Below are positions 42,171 to 50,488 of a stretch of 64,000 bases of DNA, piece by piece. The DNA lies in contig NW_026527054.1 in NCBI RefSeq assembly GCF_027744825.2, forward strand, positions 310,001-374,000. The letters run 5' to 3'. The number at the start of each line of letters is the position of its first letter. Position 1 is the stretch's first letter. The notes below the pieces were generated by a model. That model was not told the DNA's origin. It saw nothing but the letters and a program-made list of their open reading frames with translations, and made no database searches. A program made the translations under genes and the position numbers. The stretch is from Synchiropus splendidus. Lineage: Eukaryota > Chordata > Actinopteri > Syngnathiformes > Callionymidae.

Positions 42171-43030
42171 CAGAAAATGCGTTTTCAATAAGGTGCGATC
42201 CGGAACGCCAAACATAAAAATGTTGATAACTTTCGAAAAGCACTTCAGACAGCTTAGATTTGTTGTGCAACTACTAGAAAGACCTTTTCTGCTATAGCGC
42301 AAGTTTAAAATTTCATGTTCTGAAGCTTCCCTGCAAAGTTATGGCACAATGCAGAAAACGCGTTTTCAGCCAGAGATAAGGTCGATTCTGGAATGCCAAA
42401 CATAAAAATGTTGATAACTTTGGAAAAACACTTCAGACAGCTTAAATTTGACGTGCAACTACTAGAAAGACCCTTTCTGCTGTAGTGGGAGTTGAAAATT
42501 TCATGTTCTGAAGCTTCCCTGCAAAGTTATGGCACAATGCAGAAAACGTGTTTTCAGCCTGAGATAAGGTCGATTCAGGAACGCCAAATATAAAAATGTT
42601 TAAAACTATCGAAAAACACTTCAGACAGCTTAGATTTGATGTGCAAGTAGGAGAAAAACCCTTTCTGCTTTAGTGGGAATTGAAAATTTCATGTTCTGAA
42701 GGTTTCCTGCAAAGTTATGGCACAATGCGTAAAACGCGTTTTCAGCCTGAGATAAGGTCGATTCCGGAACGCCAAACATAAAAATGTTGATAACTTTGGA
42801 AAAACACTTCAGACAGCTTAGATTTGATGTGCAACTACTAGAAAGACCCATTCTGCTATAGTGGGAGTTGAAAATTTCATGTTCTGAAACTTCCCTGCAA
42901 AGTTATGGCACATTGCAGAAAACACAATTTCAGCCTGAGATAAGGTCGATTAAGGAACGGCAAACATAAAAATGTTGAAAACTTTCAAAAAACACTTCAT
43001 ACAGCTTAAATTTGATGTGCAAGTACGAGA

Positions 43031-43035
43031 AAGAC
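43031..43035 (+). repeat. Target-site duplication, left (AAGAC)
   Basis: AAGAC lies directly before the first LTR base and again directly after the right LTR. Five bp is normal for BEL/Pao. Because the LTR may end one base earlier, a 6-bp AAAGAC is equally possible. Confidence 0.85.
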
Positions 43036-43268
43036 TGTAAATGTGAATGTTTTGGGTGCTTTGTTAATTGGTTGTGCATTGTTGTTGTTGTATTTTATTT
43101 TGAAAGTCTTTACCGGAAAGTACGTTTTTTATTGATGTTGCTTGAAAAAGACGAAAGAAAGTTTGTTTCCAGTCATCCATTTTTTGTTGAGGTATTTTTA
43201 CTTTGCTGTTGCTGTTCACGATCCAAGTCTGCCGTCGATGCAAAGGAGACCAAAGTGGTTCGTTTGTC

Positions 43269-43275
43269 TATATTT
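43269..43275 (+). promoter_or_regulatory. Possible TATA element in the 5' LTR
   Basis: TATATTT lies about 90 bp upstream of the AATAAA signal, a spacing that would allow a short R region starting near 43300. The same heptamer is at 50349-50355 in the 3' LTR. It is a sequence match only, in an AT-rich stretch. Confidence 0.3.
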
Positions 43276-43356
43276 GCGTTATTTTTCCGTGACAATTGAA
43301 GTTGTTCTTTGACCGAGCGAATGCTAATGACTGTGTCTGTTCAGTTCTACGGTGGC

Positions 43357-43362
43357 AATAAA
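43357..43362 (+). promoter_or_regulatory. AATAAA polyadenylation signal, 5' LTR copy
   Basis: Canonical AATAAA about 46 bp before the LTR end. By retroelement logic the copy in the 3' LTR is the one used. Confidence 0.55.
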
Positions 43363-43408
43363 CATCAGTGAAGACGCTGACGACTCTCTTCATTCCATCG
43401 ACGGCATA

Positions 43409-43887
43409 GTAGAACACTCCGGTGCTTAAGTAGACGACTGCGGTGCAGAAGCAGATGACTCCGGTGCAGAAGTACTACACTCGTGCAGAAAAGGAAACAC
43501 GAGTTGACGACGCTAGCAAGCAAGCGAAGTGCAACATCGGGACCGAATCCTGAAGCCAAGGTGATCTCTGGGCAAGGCCACACAAGCAAACACATCGAGA
43601 GGGTTGTGCTGAAGGTATCAAAGCAATCCCTGACCACGGAGGTCTGTTTTTCTGTAATACGTGGACGAGGCAGTGTCCAGTCAGTGATCATCCGGCAAAG
43701 TAAAGTTGAACTAGACAATTAGTATTTAAGTTCTACAGCACTCAGTCTGATTTGATGTTAATTGTTTCATTGTATCTTTTGTTTGTGGTGACTACATTTG
43801 GGTGTAACTATAGATCTATTTTATGTGTTATTACAGAATAGGGAAAGGAACGTTTAGTTCAAATACCATCCCACTGACAAATTTAAC
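43409..43887 (+). other. BEL 5' leader, no recognisable primer-binding site
   Basis: This stretch lies between the LTR and the first likely ATG. It should hold the tRNA primer-binding site, but the bases after the LTR (GTAGAACACTCCGG) do not start with TGG and I cannot assign a tRNA. A 79-codon open frame (43483-43722, GTG start) shares the frame of the polyprotein but ends at a TAG and matches nothing I know. The ATG at 43888 has A at -3, a favourable context, and is the first ATG that leads into a long frame. Confidence 0.7.
43416..43490 (+). repeat. 21-bp imperfect tandem repeat in the BEL leader
   Basis: Three units begin ACTCCGGTGC or ACTGCGGTGC at 43416, 43437 and 43458, each 21 bp long. 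A partial fourth begins ACTCGTGCAG at 43479. The unit is a multiple of three and sits at the place expected for the primer-binding or packaging region. Confidence 0.75.
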
Positions 43888-44844
43888 ATGTCACACACTC
43901 AGGAAAGTGCGTCTGCGCTAACTGAAGAGGTTACCTCACTGTCACATCAAGCTAGATCAGGTGAGGAAGATGTGCAATCCCAGGTGAATGTGAACAACAC
44001 GCAGTTACCTCCTAACATAAGAAGAAGCACACGCATACGGAAACCTACTGAGAAAGGGCAAGCCTTGATGGATGGAAAGCTGAGATATTTATATCAGGAC
44101 TTTCTGAAGATCTACAGTAGATGGAAATATCACCTTAATGGACTGAAAAGAGCTATGAAGAACAAGGATGCGGCCGATTTAGTCGATGAAGTTATGACAG
44201 TAATCAACAGTATCCAAGTAGACATAGACAACATTTACCTGGAAATCAGAGCTATCTCAAGTCCTGAACCTGACATTAGGAGGATGAATGACACGTGCCA
44301 TGCATTCACAAAGATTGCTAATATAAAGGTGCAACAACTCTGCAGTGGTGAGAGTGTAGAAGATATCCCTTGGCCTGACTCCAAGTCAGTGTTTGAAAGC
44401 TCTGTCTCCAGCGTCTCAACAAATCAAACAAGCAACTCTAGGGCATCATCTGTATTGTCTAGACACGCTTCTGTTCTGTCATTAAGTGCTAAACAAGCAG
44501 CAGCTGAAGCTGCAGCAACACAAGAGGTGATAAAGATAATGGATGCTCAACATCAGCAAGAAGAAGAAATTAAAAAACTTGAAAAGGAGGATATCATCTT
44601 ACAGGCTGAGAGAGAAGCTGAGGAGAAGGAGCTTGAAGCAAAGAATGCTAAAAAGAGAGCTCAGTTCATTGCAGAAAGTGCAGATCGAAAAATGAAGTTG
44701 GATGGGAAAAGGAAAGAGTTAGGACGACTGGAAGAACTCAAAAGACACAATGCAGCACAAGCAAGGCTACAAGTGTATTCAGATTCTTTACGTCCGTCAC
44801 TTAAACTGGACCCTTCATGTGAACCCTTCTTTCCCTCACAATAA
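43888..44844 (+). CDS. gag: BEL polyprotein N-terminal segment with coiled coil (gag-like)
   Basis: This 318-codon frame opens the polyprotein. Residues 45-53 (RRSTRIRKP) form a basic patch of a type seen at the start of many BEL gag regions. Residues 165-200 are Ser-rich. Residues about 201-296 are strongly charged and Ala/Glu/Lys-rich, a predicted long coiled coil that could support particle assembly. I assign no named domain here. It ends at TAA (44842-44844), yet the same frame continues open from the next codon into the DUF1759 domain. The stop is therefore either a recent nonsense change or a natural readthrough point. The start ATG is chosen for its context and because upstream codons in frame are closed by a stop. 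Confidence 0.8.
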   Translation: MSHTQESASALTEEVTSLSHQARSGEEDVQSQVNVNNTQLPPNIRRSTRIRKPTEKGQALMDGKLRYLYQDFLKIYSRWKYHLNGLKRAMKNKDAADLVDEVMTVINSIQVDIDNIYLEIRAISSPEPDIRRMNDTCHAFTKIANIKVQQLCSGESVEDIPWPDSKSVFESSVSSVSTNQTSNSRASSVLSRHASVLSLSAKQAAAEAAATQEVIKIMDAQHQQEEEIKKLEKEDIILQAEREAEEKELEAKNAKKRAQFIAESADRKMKLDGKRKELGRLEELKRHNAAQARLQVYSDSLRPSLKLDPSCEPFFPSQ

Positions 44845-47800
44845 GATGCACACGTAGAAGCTACTCCTGTCCAACTTGCTCAGCCGATTCAAGCTCACAC
44901 TCAAGCAAATGTTCCTACTCACACTCAAGAGACTGCTAATGACCTGGTGAGAGCACTTGCTGAAGCAATCACAGCTAACAGAGTCCCTATCGCAGAGCCT
45001 GAAATCTTCAAAGGAGATCCTTTAATGTACAATGATTGGAAACTTTCCTTCAGTACTCTAATTGATCGAAAAAACTTGCCCGCTCAAGAAAGGCTCTTCT
45101 TTTTACGAAAGTATGTGGGAGGCTCAGCAAAGAGGGCTATCGAAGGACATTTCCTGGTGGGAACGGAGGCAGCGTATCGGGCTGCTTTGGATACACTTGA
45201 AGACAGATTTGGTCATCCGTTTGTAGTTGCCAAGTCGTATCGTGACAAGATACATTCATGGCACAAAATCAACCCCAGAGATAGTGAAGATCTCCGTGAG
45301 TTTGCTGATTTTCTGAGCAGTGTTGAGTCAGCCATGCCATATCTTCAAGGACTACAAACGCTTGACGATTGTGTGGAGAATCAAAGGATTGCAGCCAAGC
45401 TTCCAGAGTGGTTAACTGCACGATGGAATAGAGAAGTCACTATGTTCTTGGATGAGCACAAGATGTTCCCTGACTTCAAATATTTTGTGAGATTTCTAAA
45501 CATGGAGGCTCGCATTGCATGCAATCCGATTACTTCATTTCAGGCTATGAAGTCAAAGGACTTCGAAAAACCAAGAGTGTCAGACAAAGAGACATCCAAG
45601 TCTAACAGACATGCCAGTTTCAGTGTTAAAACATTTACTACAAGTACACGTGAGAAAACGAGTCTCATGTGTGTCTTTTGCGATAAAAAAGGTCATACCA
45701 TACAATACTGCCGCAAGATGATGAAAACCCCCATTGAAGCAAGAGTTAAGTTTGTACAACAGGCCAGACTGTGTTTTGGTTGCCTCAAGGTTGGTCACAA
45801 CTCCAAGGCATGTCCATCCAGAAGTGAGTGCAACTTGTGTGGAAAACAACATCCAACTTGCTTACACCAAGATCGTGTAAAGAAAGAAGAAAGAGAAGGA
45901 AGCCAACAAGAAAGGTTTGAAGTTAACATGAGAAATACAGATCAAGAGTCTGAATCTCATGAAACACATGTTGCTACCTCAAACAGAGTCATTCAAGGCA
46001 AGAGTTGTACTCATACATCATCTATTGTTCCAGTTTATGTCTCTACCACACAGGAACCGAACAAAGAAGTTTTAATGTATGCGCTGCTTGACAGTCAGAG
46101 TGATACAACGTTCATCTTGAAGGATGTAGCTGAAGTACTGCATGCAGAAAGTGACCCGGTCAAGCTCAAGGTATCAACAATAACCTCCAGAAGTAAAGTG
46201 GTGAGTAGCCAGAGGGTGCAAGGACTGCAAGTTAGAGGAATTAAGTCGAACATTAAAATCAAGCTCCCAACAACTTACACAAGAGAATATATACCTGCGA
46301 ATAGGTCTCATATACCTACAAGTACTACAGCAAGATCCTGGCCGCACTTGCAACATCTAGAAGGTGAAATGTCTCCAGAGCTTGACTGCGAAGTAGGATT
46401 GCTTATAGGTTATAACTGTCCCCAAGCCTTGCAACCAAGAGACGTCATCACTGGCACTGAAGACCAGCCATATGCACAAAAATCCTTGTTAGGTTGGAGC
46501 ATCATTGGCTACAGCAACGCAAACGTTGATCAAGATGAGGAAGATGAAATTGGTGTCAGTCACCGCATCATTATAAAGCAAGTTTTGCCAGTGACCACAG
46601 CTACCTCTGAGCTTAAGTCGGAGGTACACTTTGTTTGTAGAACTCAAGTAAAGGAAATCATCTCTCCTACAGACATACTCAAAGCTTTTGAGTCTGACTT
46701 CACTGAAAAATACAACGAAGAAATTTCAATCTCACAGGAAGATCTTAACTTTCTAACAATAATGAACGACAGCATAAAGCAAATGCCAAACGGACATTAT
46801 GAAATGCCACTTCCTTTCAAGGAAAAAAGACCAAATTTGCCAAATAACAAAGTGTGTGCCGAACATCGACTGAGATGCCTGGAGAGGCGTCTGAAGAAAA
46901 ATGATCAGTACCACAAGGACTATGTGGCATTTATGGAGGACATGATATCAAGAGGTGATGCAGAACGGGTCCCAGAGACAGAACTTGACAATGAGAATGT
47001 ATGGTTTATCCCACACCATGGGGTTTATCATCCTCAAAAACCAGGAAAGATTCGTGTGGTGTTCGACTGCTCAGCCAGATTCCAGAATACTTCACTCAAT
47101 GAACATCTGCTCACTGGACCAGACCTTACAAATACCCTTGTGGGTGTCTTGTGCCGCTTTCGGAAGGGGAGGATTGGCTTCATGTGTGATGTAGAAAGAA
47201 TGTTTCACCAGTTTAATGTGACAAAGAAGGATCAAGACTACCTCAGATTTCTGTGGTGGGAAAAGGGCAGGATGGAGAGTTCACCTTGTGTATTTCGGAT
47301 GAAAGTTCACCTGTTTGGTGCCGCATCCTCACCTGGATGCGCAAACTTTGGGCTTAAGCATATTGCTACAAAAGGATCAGACAAGTTCAGTCAAGCTACA
47401 GTGACATTCATACACCTCAACTTTTATGTTGATGATGGCTTAACAAGTGTGGATAGTGAAGTAGAAGCCATTCAGCTCATTCAAGAGTCAGTTGATCTCT
47501 GCAAAGGTGGTGGACTCCATCTACACAAATTTATAAGCAACAGCGATGTTGTGCTTGACTCAATTCCGAAGAATGAGTGTGTACAAGGTGTAACTGATCT
47601 GAACATGGCATTGGGAGAAGCGAAAATTGAACGAGCGCTTGGTGTTCAATGGTGCATCCGTTCAGATAAGTTCCAGTTCAGAGTGGTAGTGAAAGATCAT
47701 GCATTCACCAGAAGAGGTGTACTATCAACAGTGGCTTCAATTTTTGATCCACTTGGGTTTGTTGCACCCTTCATTTTGAAAGGCAAACAGATTTTACAAA

Positions 47801-48261
47801 GAATGTGTCAAGACAAAGCTGGCTGGGATGAGCCACTTCCAGACAACCTGAGGCAATGTTGGGAAGAATGGCTACAAGATCTCCACAATCTGTCCGCACT
47901 GGAAATACCCAGAGCCTACATTCCTCTAACTGCCAGTGAAGTTGAACAATATGAGATTCATCATTTTTCTGATGCCAGTGTCTCTGGTTATGGAGTGTGT
48001 TCCTATCTTAGAGCTATTGCAAAATCAGGAGAAGCATATTGCTCTCTAGTTATGGGGAAGGCGAGAGTTGCGCCAACAAAGATAACAACTATTCCCAGAC
48101 TAGAGCTCTCAGCTGCTGTGGTGGCTGCAAGAACAGGTGATCTGCTGAAAAGAGAAATGGAAATGAAAGATCTGAAGGAGTATTTTTGGACTGACTCAAA
48201 GATTGTTCTAGGTTACATTAGCAACGATGAAAAGCGGTTTCATGTGTTTGTAGCCAACTGA
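44845..48261 (+). CDS. pol: BEL gag-pro-RT-RNase H region of the polyprotein
   Basis: This open frame continues the frame of the upstream segment; there is no ATG before residue 27 of the part from 44947, so it is not an independent gene. Numbering from 44947: DUF1759 gag-like domain about 15-195; CCHC knuckles 242-255 and 276-289, with a third Cys/His cluster at 295-307; DUF1758 aspartic protease with LLDSQSDTTF at 380-389; LIGYN at 486-490; reverse transcriptase about 640-870 with first Asp D748 (CDVERMF) and YVDD at 827-830; then the Pfam A17/RNase H region with D1009 (FSDAS), E1053 (RLELS) and D1083 (WTDSK). It stops at TGA 48259-48261 inside the RNase H region, after FVAN. Homologous sequence continues in the same frame past the stop, so this is a lesion and not the natural end. 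The protease has DSQ where DTG/DSG is typical. Confidence 0.93.
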   Translation, partial: DAHVEATPVQLAQPIQAHTQANVPTHTQETANDLVRALAEAITANRVPIAEPEIFKGDPLMYNDWKLSFSTLIDRKNLPAQERLFFLRKYVGGSAKRAIEGHFLVGTEAAYRAALDTLEDRFGHPFVVAKSYRDKIHSWHKINPRDSEDLREFADFLSSVESAMPYLQGLQTLDDCVENQRIAAKLPEWLTARWNREVTMFLDEHKMFPDFKYFVRFLNMEARIACNPITSFQAMKSKDFEKPRVSDKETSKSNRHASFSVKTFTTSTREKTSLMCVFCDKKGHTIQYCRKMMKTPIEARVKFVQQARLCFGCLKVGHNSKACPSRSECNLCGKQHPTCLHQDRVKKEEREGSQQERFEVNMRNTDQESESHETHVATSNRVIQGKSCTHTSSIVPVYVSTTQEPNKEVLMYALLDSQSDTTFILKDVAEVLHAESDPVKLKVSTITSRSKVVSSQRVQGLQVRGIKSNIKIKLPTTYTREYIPANRSHIPTSTTARSWPHLQHLEGEMSPELDCEVGLLIGYNCPQALQPRDVITGTEDQPYAQKSLLGWSIIGYSNANVDQDEEDEIGVSHRIIIKQVLPVTTATSELKSEVHFVCRTQVKEIISPTDILKAFESDFTEKYNEEISISQEDLNFLTIMNDSIKQMPNGHYEMPLPFKEKRPNLPNNKVCAEHRLRCLERRLKKNDQYHKDYVAFMEDMISRGDAERVPETELDNENVWFIPHHGVYHPQKPGKIRVVFDCSARFQNTSLNEHLLTGPDLTNTLVGVLCRFRKGRIGFMCDVERMFHQFNVTKKDQDYLRFLWWEKGRMESSPCVFRMKVHLFGAASSPGCANFGLKHIATKGSDKFSQATVTFIHLNFYVDDGLTSVDSEVEAIQLIQESVDLCKGGGLHLHKFISNSDVVLDSIPKNECVQGVTDLNMALGEAKIERALGVQWCIRSDKFQFRVVVKDHAFTRRGVLSTVASIFDPLGFVAPFILKGKQILQRMCQDKAGWDEPLPDNLRQCWEEWLQDLHNLSALEIPRAYIPLTASEVEQYEIHHFSDASVSGYGVCSYLRAIAKSGEAYCSLVMGKARVAPTKITTIPRLELSAAVVAARTGDLLKREMEMKDLKEYFWTDSKIVLGYISNDEKRFHVFVAN

Positions 48262-48478
48262 ATCCAGCAGATTAAATCAAGCTCAGAGCCGAGTCAGTGG
48301 CATTATGTTCCATCAGAAAAGAATCCGGCTGATCATGCCTCTCGTGGTCTCACCATAACAGAGCTTGTTAAATCCAACTGGCTAACAGGGCCTGACTTCC
48401 TGTGGCAGAAGGAACTCCCTGAGGAAGAGGTTATGGTGGGAGAGCCTTTTGAGGAATATCCAGAAGTCAAAACCACAC
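48262..48478 (+). pseudogene. pol: RNase H C-terminal and linker fragment downstream of the stop
   Basis: This stays in the same frame as the upstream pol segment and includes the conserved BEL stretch NPADHASRGL at about 48331-48360, which closes the RNase H region. Translation in this frame stays meaningful until about PEVK (near 48464-48475), then becomes unrelated and ends at TGA 48529. The integrase-side sequence resumes one base later in register. This places a net +1 frameshift near 48465-48480, next to a run of four A. Confidence 0.8.
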
Positions 48479-49801
48479 GTTTGCGCGACGCAGGAGAGAT
48501 CTCTGTCAGACCGTCTTCCAAGGTTTTCTGATTGGAGTAGAGTTGTAAGAGCCATTGCAAGATTGAAGCGCTTTGCAAAGAAGGTGAAAGGTCTTGAACA
48601 TAGATCCAACAGATCTACAACTATTGAAGAAAGACTGGAGGCTGAAGAGTTCATAATCCAAGTCGTTCAGAAGGAAACATTCAGTCAAGAAATCCGCTGT
48701 TTAAATCAAAGGTTACAGATTCAAAGGATCAAGTCAAATGAGCTGCAAAGGCTAAACCCATTTGTGGACAGTCATGGCACCATGAGGGTAGGAGGTAGAT
48801 TGACGCAAGCATCAATCCATCCCTATGTCAAACACCCTGCTATTCTGCCAAAAGGACATCACATATCTCGACTGCTAATAAAGCATTACCATGAGAAGGT
48901 CAAACATCAAGGTCGTGGGATGACTATCAATGAAATACGTTCCAATGGTATTTGGATTTTGGGATGTAGCAGTGAGGTTTCTTCCTTCATCTTCAAGTGT
49001 GTTAAGTGCAGGAAACTCAGAAGATCCTACCAGGAACAAAAAATGGCTGATCTTCCACTAGAAAGAATGGAAGCTACTCCTCCATTTACATATAGTGGTA
49101 TGGATTGTTTTGGGCCTTTTTATGTGAAGGACGGAAGAAAGGAAGTCAAACGATATGGGCTTCTGTTCACCTGCATGTGCTCACGTGCAATCCACATTGA
49201 GCTATTGGATGACCTTTCCACAGATGCCTTTCTCAACGCATTGCGCTGTTTTATCGCAATTAGAGGCAAAGTAAGTCAACTTCACAGTGACCAAGGCACA
49301 AACTTTGTGGGTGCACGTAACGAGTTCCATGAACTGATGAAAAGAATGGATCAAGATTGCATGAAGGAATTCGGGTGCACATTCGTCATGAACCCGCCAG
49401 CTTCAAGTCACATGGGTGGTGTCTGGGAGAGGCAGATACGCACGATCAGAGCAGTACTCACATCCATTTTGGATCAGTCTGCTGGAAGATTGGACAGCTC
49501 ATCACTTAGAACCTACTTCAATGAAGTCATGGCAATAGTGAATAGTCGACCGTTGACGACCGAAAATCTCAATGATCCAGAGGGACCAGAGCCCCTCACT
49601 CCAAATCACATTTTGACAATGAAATCATCAATCATTGCACCACCTCCTGGAGAATTTGTGAGAGAAGACCTCTACCTTTGGAAGAGATGGAAAAGGGTTC
49701 AATTCTTGTCAAATGAATTTTGGAACAGGTGGAGGAAAGAGTTTTTGTTAAACTTCAACAGAGGAGTAAATGGACCAAAGACAGAAGAAATGCAAAAGTG
49801 A
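48449..49801 (+). CDS. pol: BEL integrase region of the polyprotein
   Basis: This 450-codon open frame is shifted by one base from the RT segment; its first codons and last 14 or so are probably out-of-frame overhang. Numbering from 48449: H2C2 zinc finger H148-x4-H153 ... C184-x2-C187; integrase core with D219 (SGMDCFG), D281 (HSDQGTNF) and E327 (GGVWER), a D-D-E set with 45 residues between the last two; then the start of the DUF5641 region (LYLWKRW, residues 408-414, and FWNRWRKEFL, 424-433). The DDE triad and zinc ligands are all present. It would insert the cDNA and would have produced the 5-bp duplication. It is part of the polyprotein with no start codon of its own. The frame ends early because of a net -1 shift near 49751-49755. 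Confidence 0.92.
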   Translation: MRNIQKSKPHVCATQERSLSDRLPRFSDWSRVVRAIARLKRFAKKVKGLEHRSNRSTTIEERLEAEEFIIQVVQKETFSQEIRCLNQRLQIQRIKSNELQRLNPFVDSHGTMRVGGRLTQASIHPYVKHPAILPKGHHISRLLIKHYHEKVKHQGRGMTINEIRSNGIWILGCSSEVSSFIFKCVKCRKLRRSYQEQKMADLPLERMEATPPFTYSGMDCFGPFYVKDGRKEVKRYGLLFTCMCSRAIHIELLDDLSTDAFLNALRCFIAIRGKVSQLHSDQGTNFVGARNEFHELMKRMDQDCMKEFGCTFVMNPPASSHMGGVWERQIRTIRAVLTSILDQSAGRLDSSSLRTYFNEVMAIVNSRPLTTENLNDPEGPEPLTPNHILTMKSSIIAPPPGEFVREDLYLWKRWKRVQFLSNEFWNRWRKEFLLNFNRGVNGPKTEEMQK

Positions 49802-50016
49802 ATGATATCGTCCTGTTGAGTGATGACACTGTGCCAAGAAATCAATGGAAGTTGGCGAGGGTTGTTGAAGTCTGTCCTGGAGTTGATGGAAGGTTCAGAA
49901 AACTCAGGCTGTTAGTCGGTGTCACTACACGAAACAGTGCAGGCACTTGTTCAACAAAACCAGTTTATTTAGAAAGATCCATACACAAAACCGTGCTATT
50001 GCTAGAAGCTGATTAA
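49752..50016 (+). CDS. pol: BEL polyprotein C-terminus (DUF5641)
   Basis: After the second frameshift the polyprotein resumes in the frame used by the RT segment. The visible stretch KWTKDRRNAKVNDIVLL followed by PRNQWKLARVVEV is the characteristic DUF5641 signature found at the end of BEL/Pao pol. It ends with LERSIHKTVLLLEAD and TAA at 50014-50016. An open frame from 49720 overlaps the integrase frame, but its first dozen codons are out of register. The two frameshifts (+1 then -1) cancel, so the C-terminus is back in the original frame. Confidence 0.88.
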
Positions 50017-50115
50017 GGGTTTTTATTTCAAGTACTTCGATTAATATCAGTTGTATAAGTTGTAATTAACCACCTGAAGTTCTTAGAGATTCACAATAGT
50101 TGTGAATGGTGGGAG
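50017..50115 (+). other. BEL 3' untranslated tract with polypurine-like end
   Basis: AT-rich spacer between the polyprotein stop and the 3' LTR, with no open frame of note. It ends in GAATGGTGGGAG (50104-50115), a mostly purine run immediately before the LTR, in the place of the polypurine tract that primes plus-strand DNA synthesis. Two T residues interrupt it. Confidence 0.65.
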
Positions 50116-50488
50116 TGTAAATGTGAATGTTTTGGGTGCTTTGTTAATTGGTTGTGCATTGTTGTTGTTGTATTTTATTTTGAAAGTCTTTACCGGAAAG
50201 TACGTTTTTTATTGATGTTGCTTGAAAAAGACGAAAGAAAGTTTGTTTCCAGTCATCCATTTTTTGTTGAGGTATTTTTACTTTGCTGTTGCTGTTCACG
50301 ATCCAAGTCTGGCATCGATGCAAAGGAGACCAAAGTGGTTCGTTTGTCTATATTTGCGTTATTTTTCCGTGACAATTGAAGTTGTTCTTTGACCGAGCGA
50401 ATGCTAATGACTGTGTCTGTTCAGTTCTACGGTGGCAATAAACATCAGTGAAGACGCTGACGACTCTCTTCATTCCATCGACGGCATA
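50116..50488 (+). repeat. 3' LTR (373 bp)
   Basis: Direct copy of 43036-43408, differing only at 50312 and 50314. It is preceded by the polypurine-like tract and followed at once by AAGAC and satellite DNA. The 100 bp or so upstream are unrelated to the satellite, which confirms the left LTR edge at TGTAAATG. Confidence 0.95.
50437..50442 (+). promoter_or_regulatory. AATAAA polyadenylation signal, 3' LTR copy
   Basis: Same signal as in the left LTR, here positioned to end the element's transcript about 20-30 bp further on, inside the LTR. Confidence 0.55.

Larger units (their letters stand above)
1..43035 (+). repeat. Left block of 188-bp satellite array
   Basis: This is an uninterrupted head-to-tail array of about 229 monomers of 188 bp, all in one orientation. 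The period can be read from TGTTGATAAC at 12171, 12359 and 12547. Almost every monomer carries a HindIII site (AAGCTT) and the core AAAACGCGTTTT. Subtypes differ at a few linked sites: CGATTCCGG, GGGTTCCAG or TGATTTCAG; GCAGAAAA, GCGTAAAA or GCAGGAAA; and CACTTCAGAC or CTCTACAGAC. Small indels mark lineages, such as a 1-bp loss near 13290, 16678, 21752 and 27572. Open frames of 60-110 codons occur on both strands once per monomer and change whenever an indel occurs, so I do not treat them as genes. A centromeric or pericentromeric location is inferred. I do not recognise this satellite by name. Confidence 0.97.
43036..43408 (+). repeat. 5' LTR (373 bp)
   Basis: The LTR starts TGTAAATGTG and ends GACGGCATA. 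It matches 50116-50488 with offset 7080. The only differences are at 43232 (C, against G) and 43234 (G, against A). It ends in TA rather than the usual CA; matching of the flanking duplication fixes the end at 43407 or 43408. A possible TATA element and a polyadenylation signal lie in its 3' half. The open frame crossing it is incidental. Confidence 0.95.
43036..50488 (+). mobile_element. BEL/Pao LTR retrotransposon, nearly full length, coding region interrupted
   Basis: This 7,453-bp element has 373-bp direct LTRs, a 479-bp leader, a polyprotein region of about 2,040 codons (43888-50016) and a short 3' tract. The domain order is BEL/Pao: gag (DUF1759), CCHC fingers, DUF1758 protease, reverse transcriptase, RNase H/A17 region, H2C2-DDE integrase and DUF5641. 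In this order the integrase follows the RT, and no envelope gene is present. Host satellite continues in phase on both sides once one AAGAC is removed, so insertion was simple. Two stop codons (44842, 48259) and two frameshifts (about 48470 and 49752) suggest this copy cannot make a complete polyprotein. The LTRs differ at two of 373 positions, so the insertion is young. Family-level naming would need a repeat library. Confidence 0.97.

Noticed and set aside
1..43035. CRISPR array (regular repeats)
   Set aside because: Repeat and spacer cannot be separated: the whole 188-bp unit is repeated, no cas genes are present, and the context is eukaryotic.
43012..43299. 95-codon frame over the left LTR, and the matching frame at 50152-50379 in the right LTR
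   Set aside because: It starts in satellite DNA or inside the LTR, is low-complexity (poly-Val/Cys), and is explained by the LTR itself.
43365..43718. 117-codon minus-strand frame over the BEL leader
   Set aside because: Its repeated HRS/LLHRS peptide is the 21-bp tandem repeat in reverse; no homology recognised.
43700..43836. Possible intron in the leader (GTAAAG at 43700, TTATTACAG ending 43836)
   Set aside because: Joining these sites would not place the upstream frame in register with gag and meets a stop at once. The splice signals are only moderate.
45580..45852. Minus-strand and alternate-frame open frames inside pol (45580-45852, 46174-46356, 46955-47194, 48333-48688)
   Set aside because: They overlap well-supported BEL domains on the plus strand and have no family features.
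50017..50115. Envelope gene or third ORF downstream of pol
   Set aside because: Only 99 bp separate the pol stop from the 3' LTR, with no open frame.
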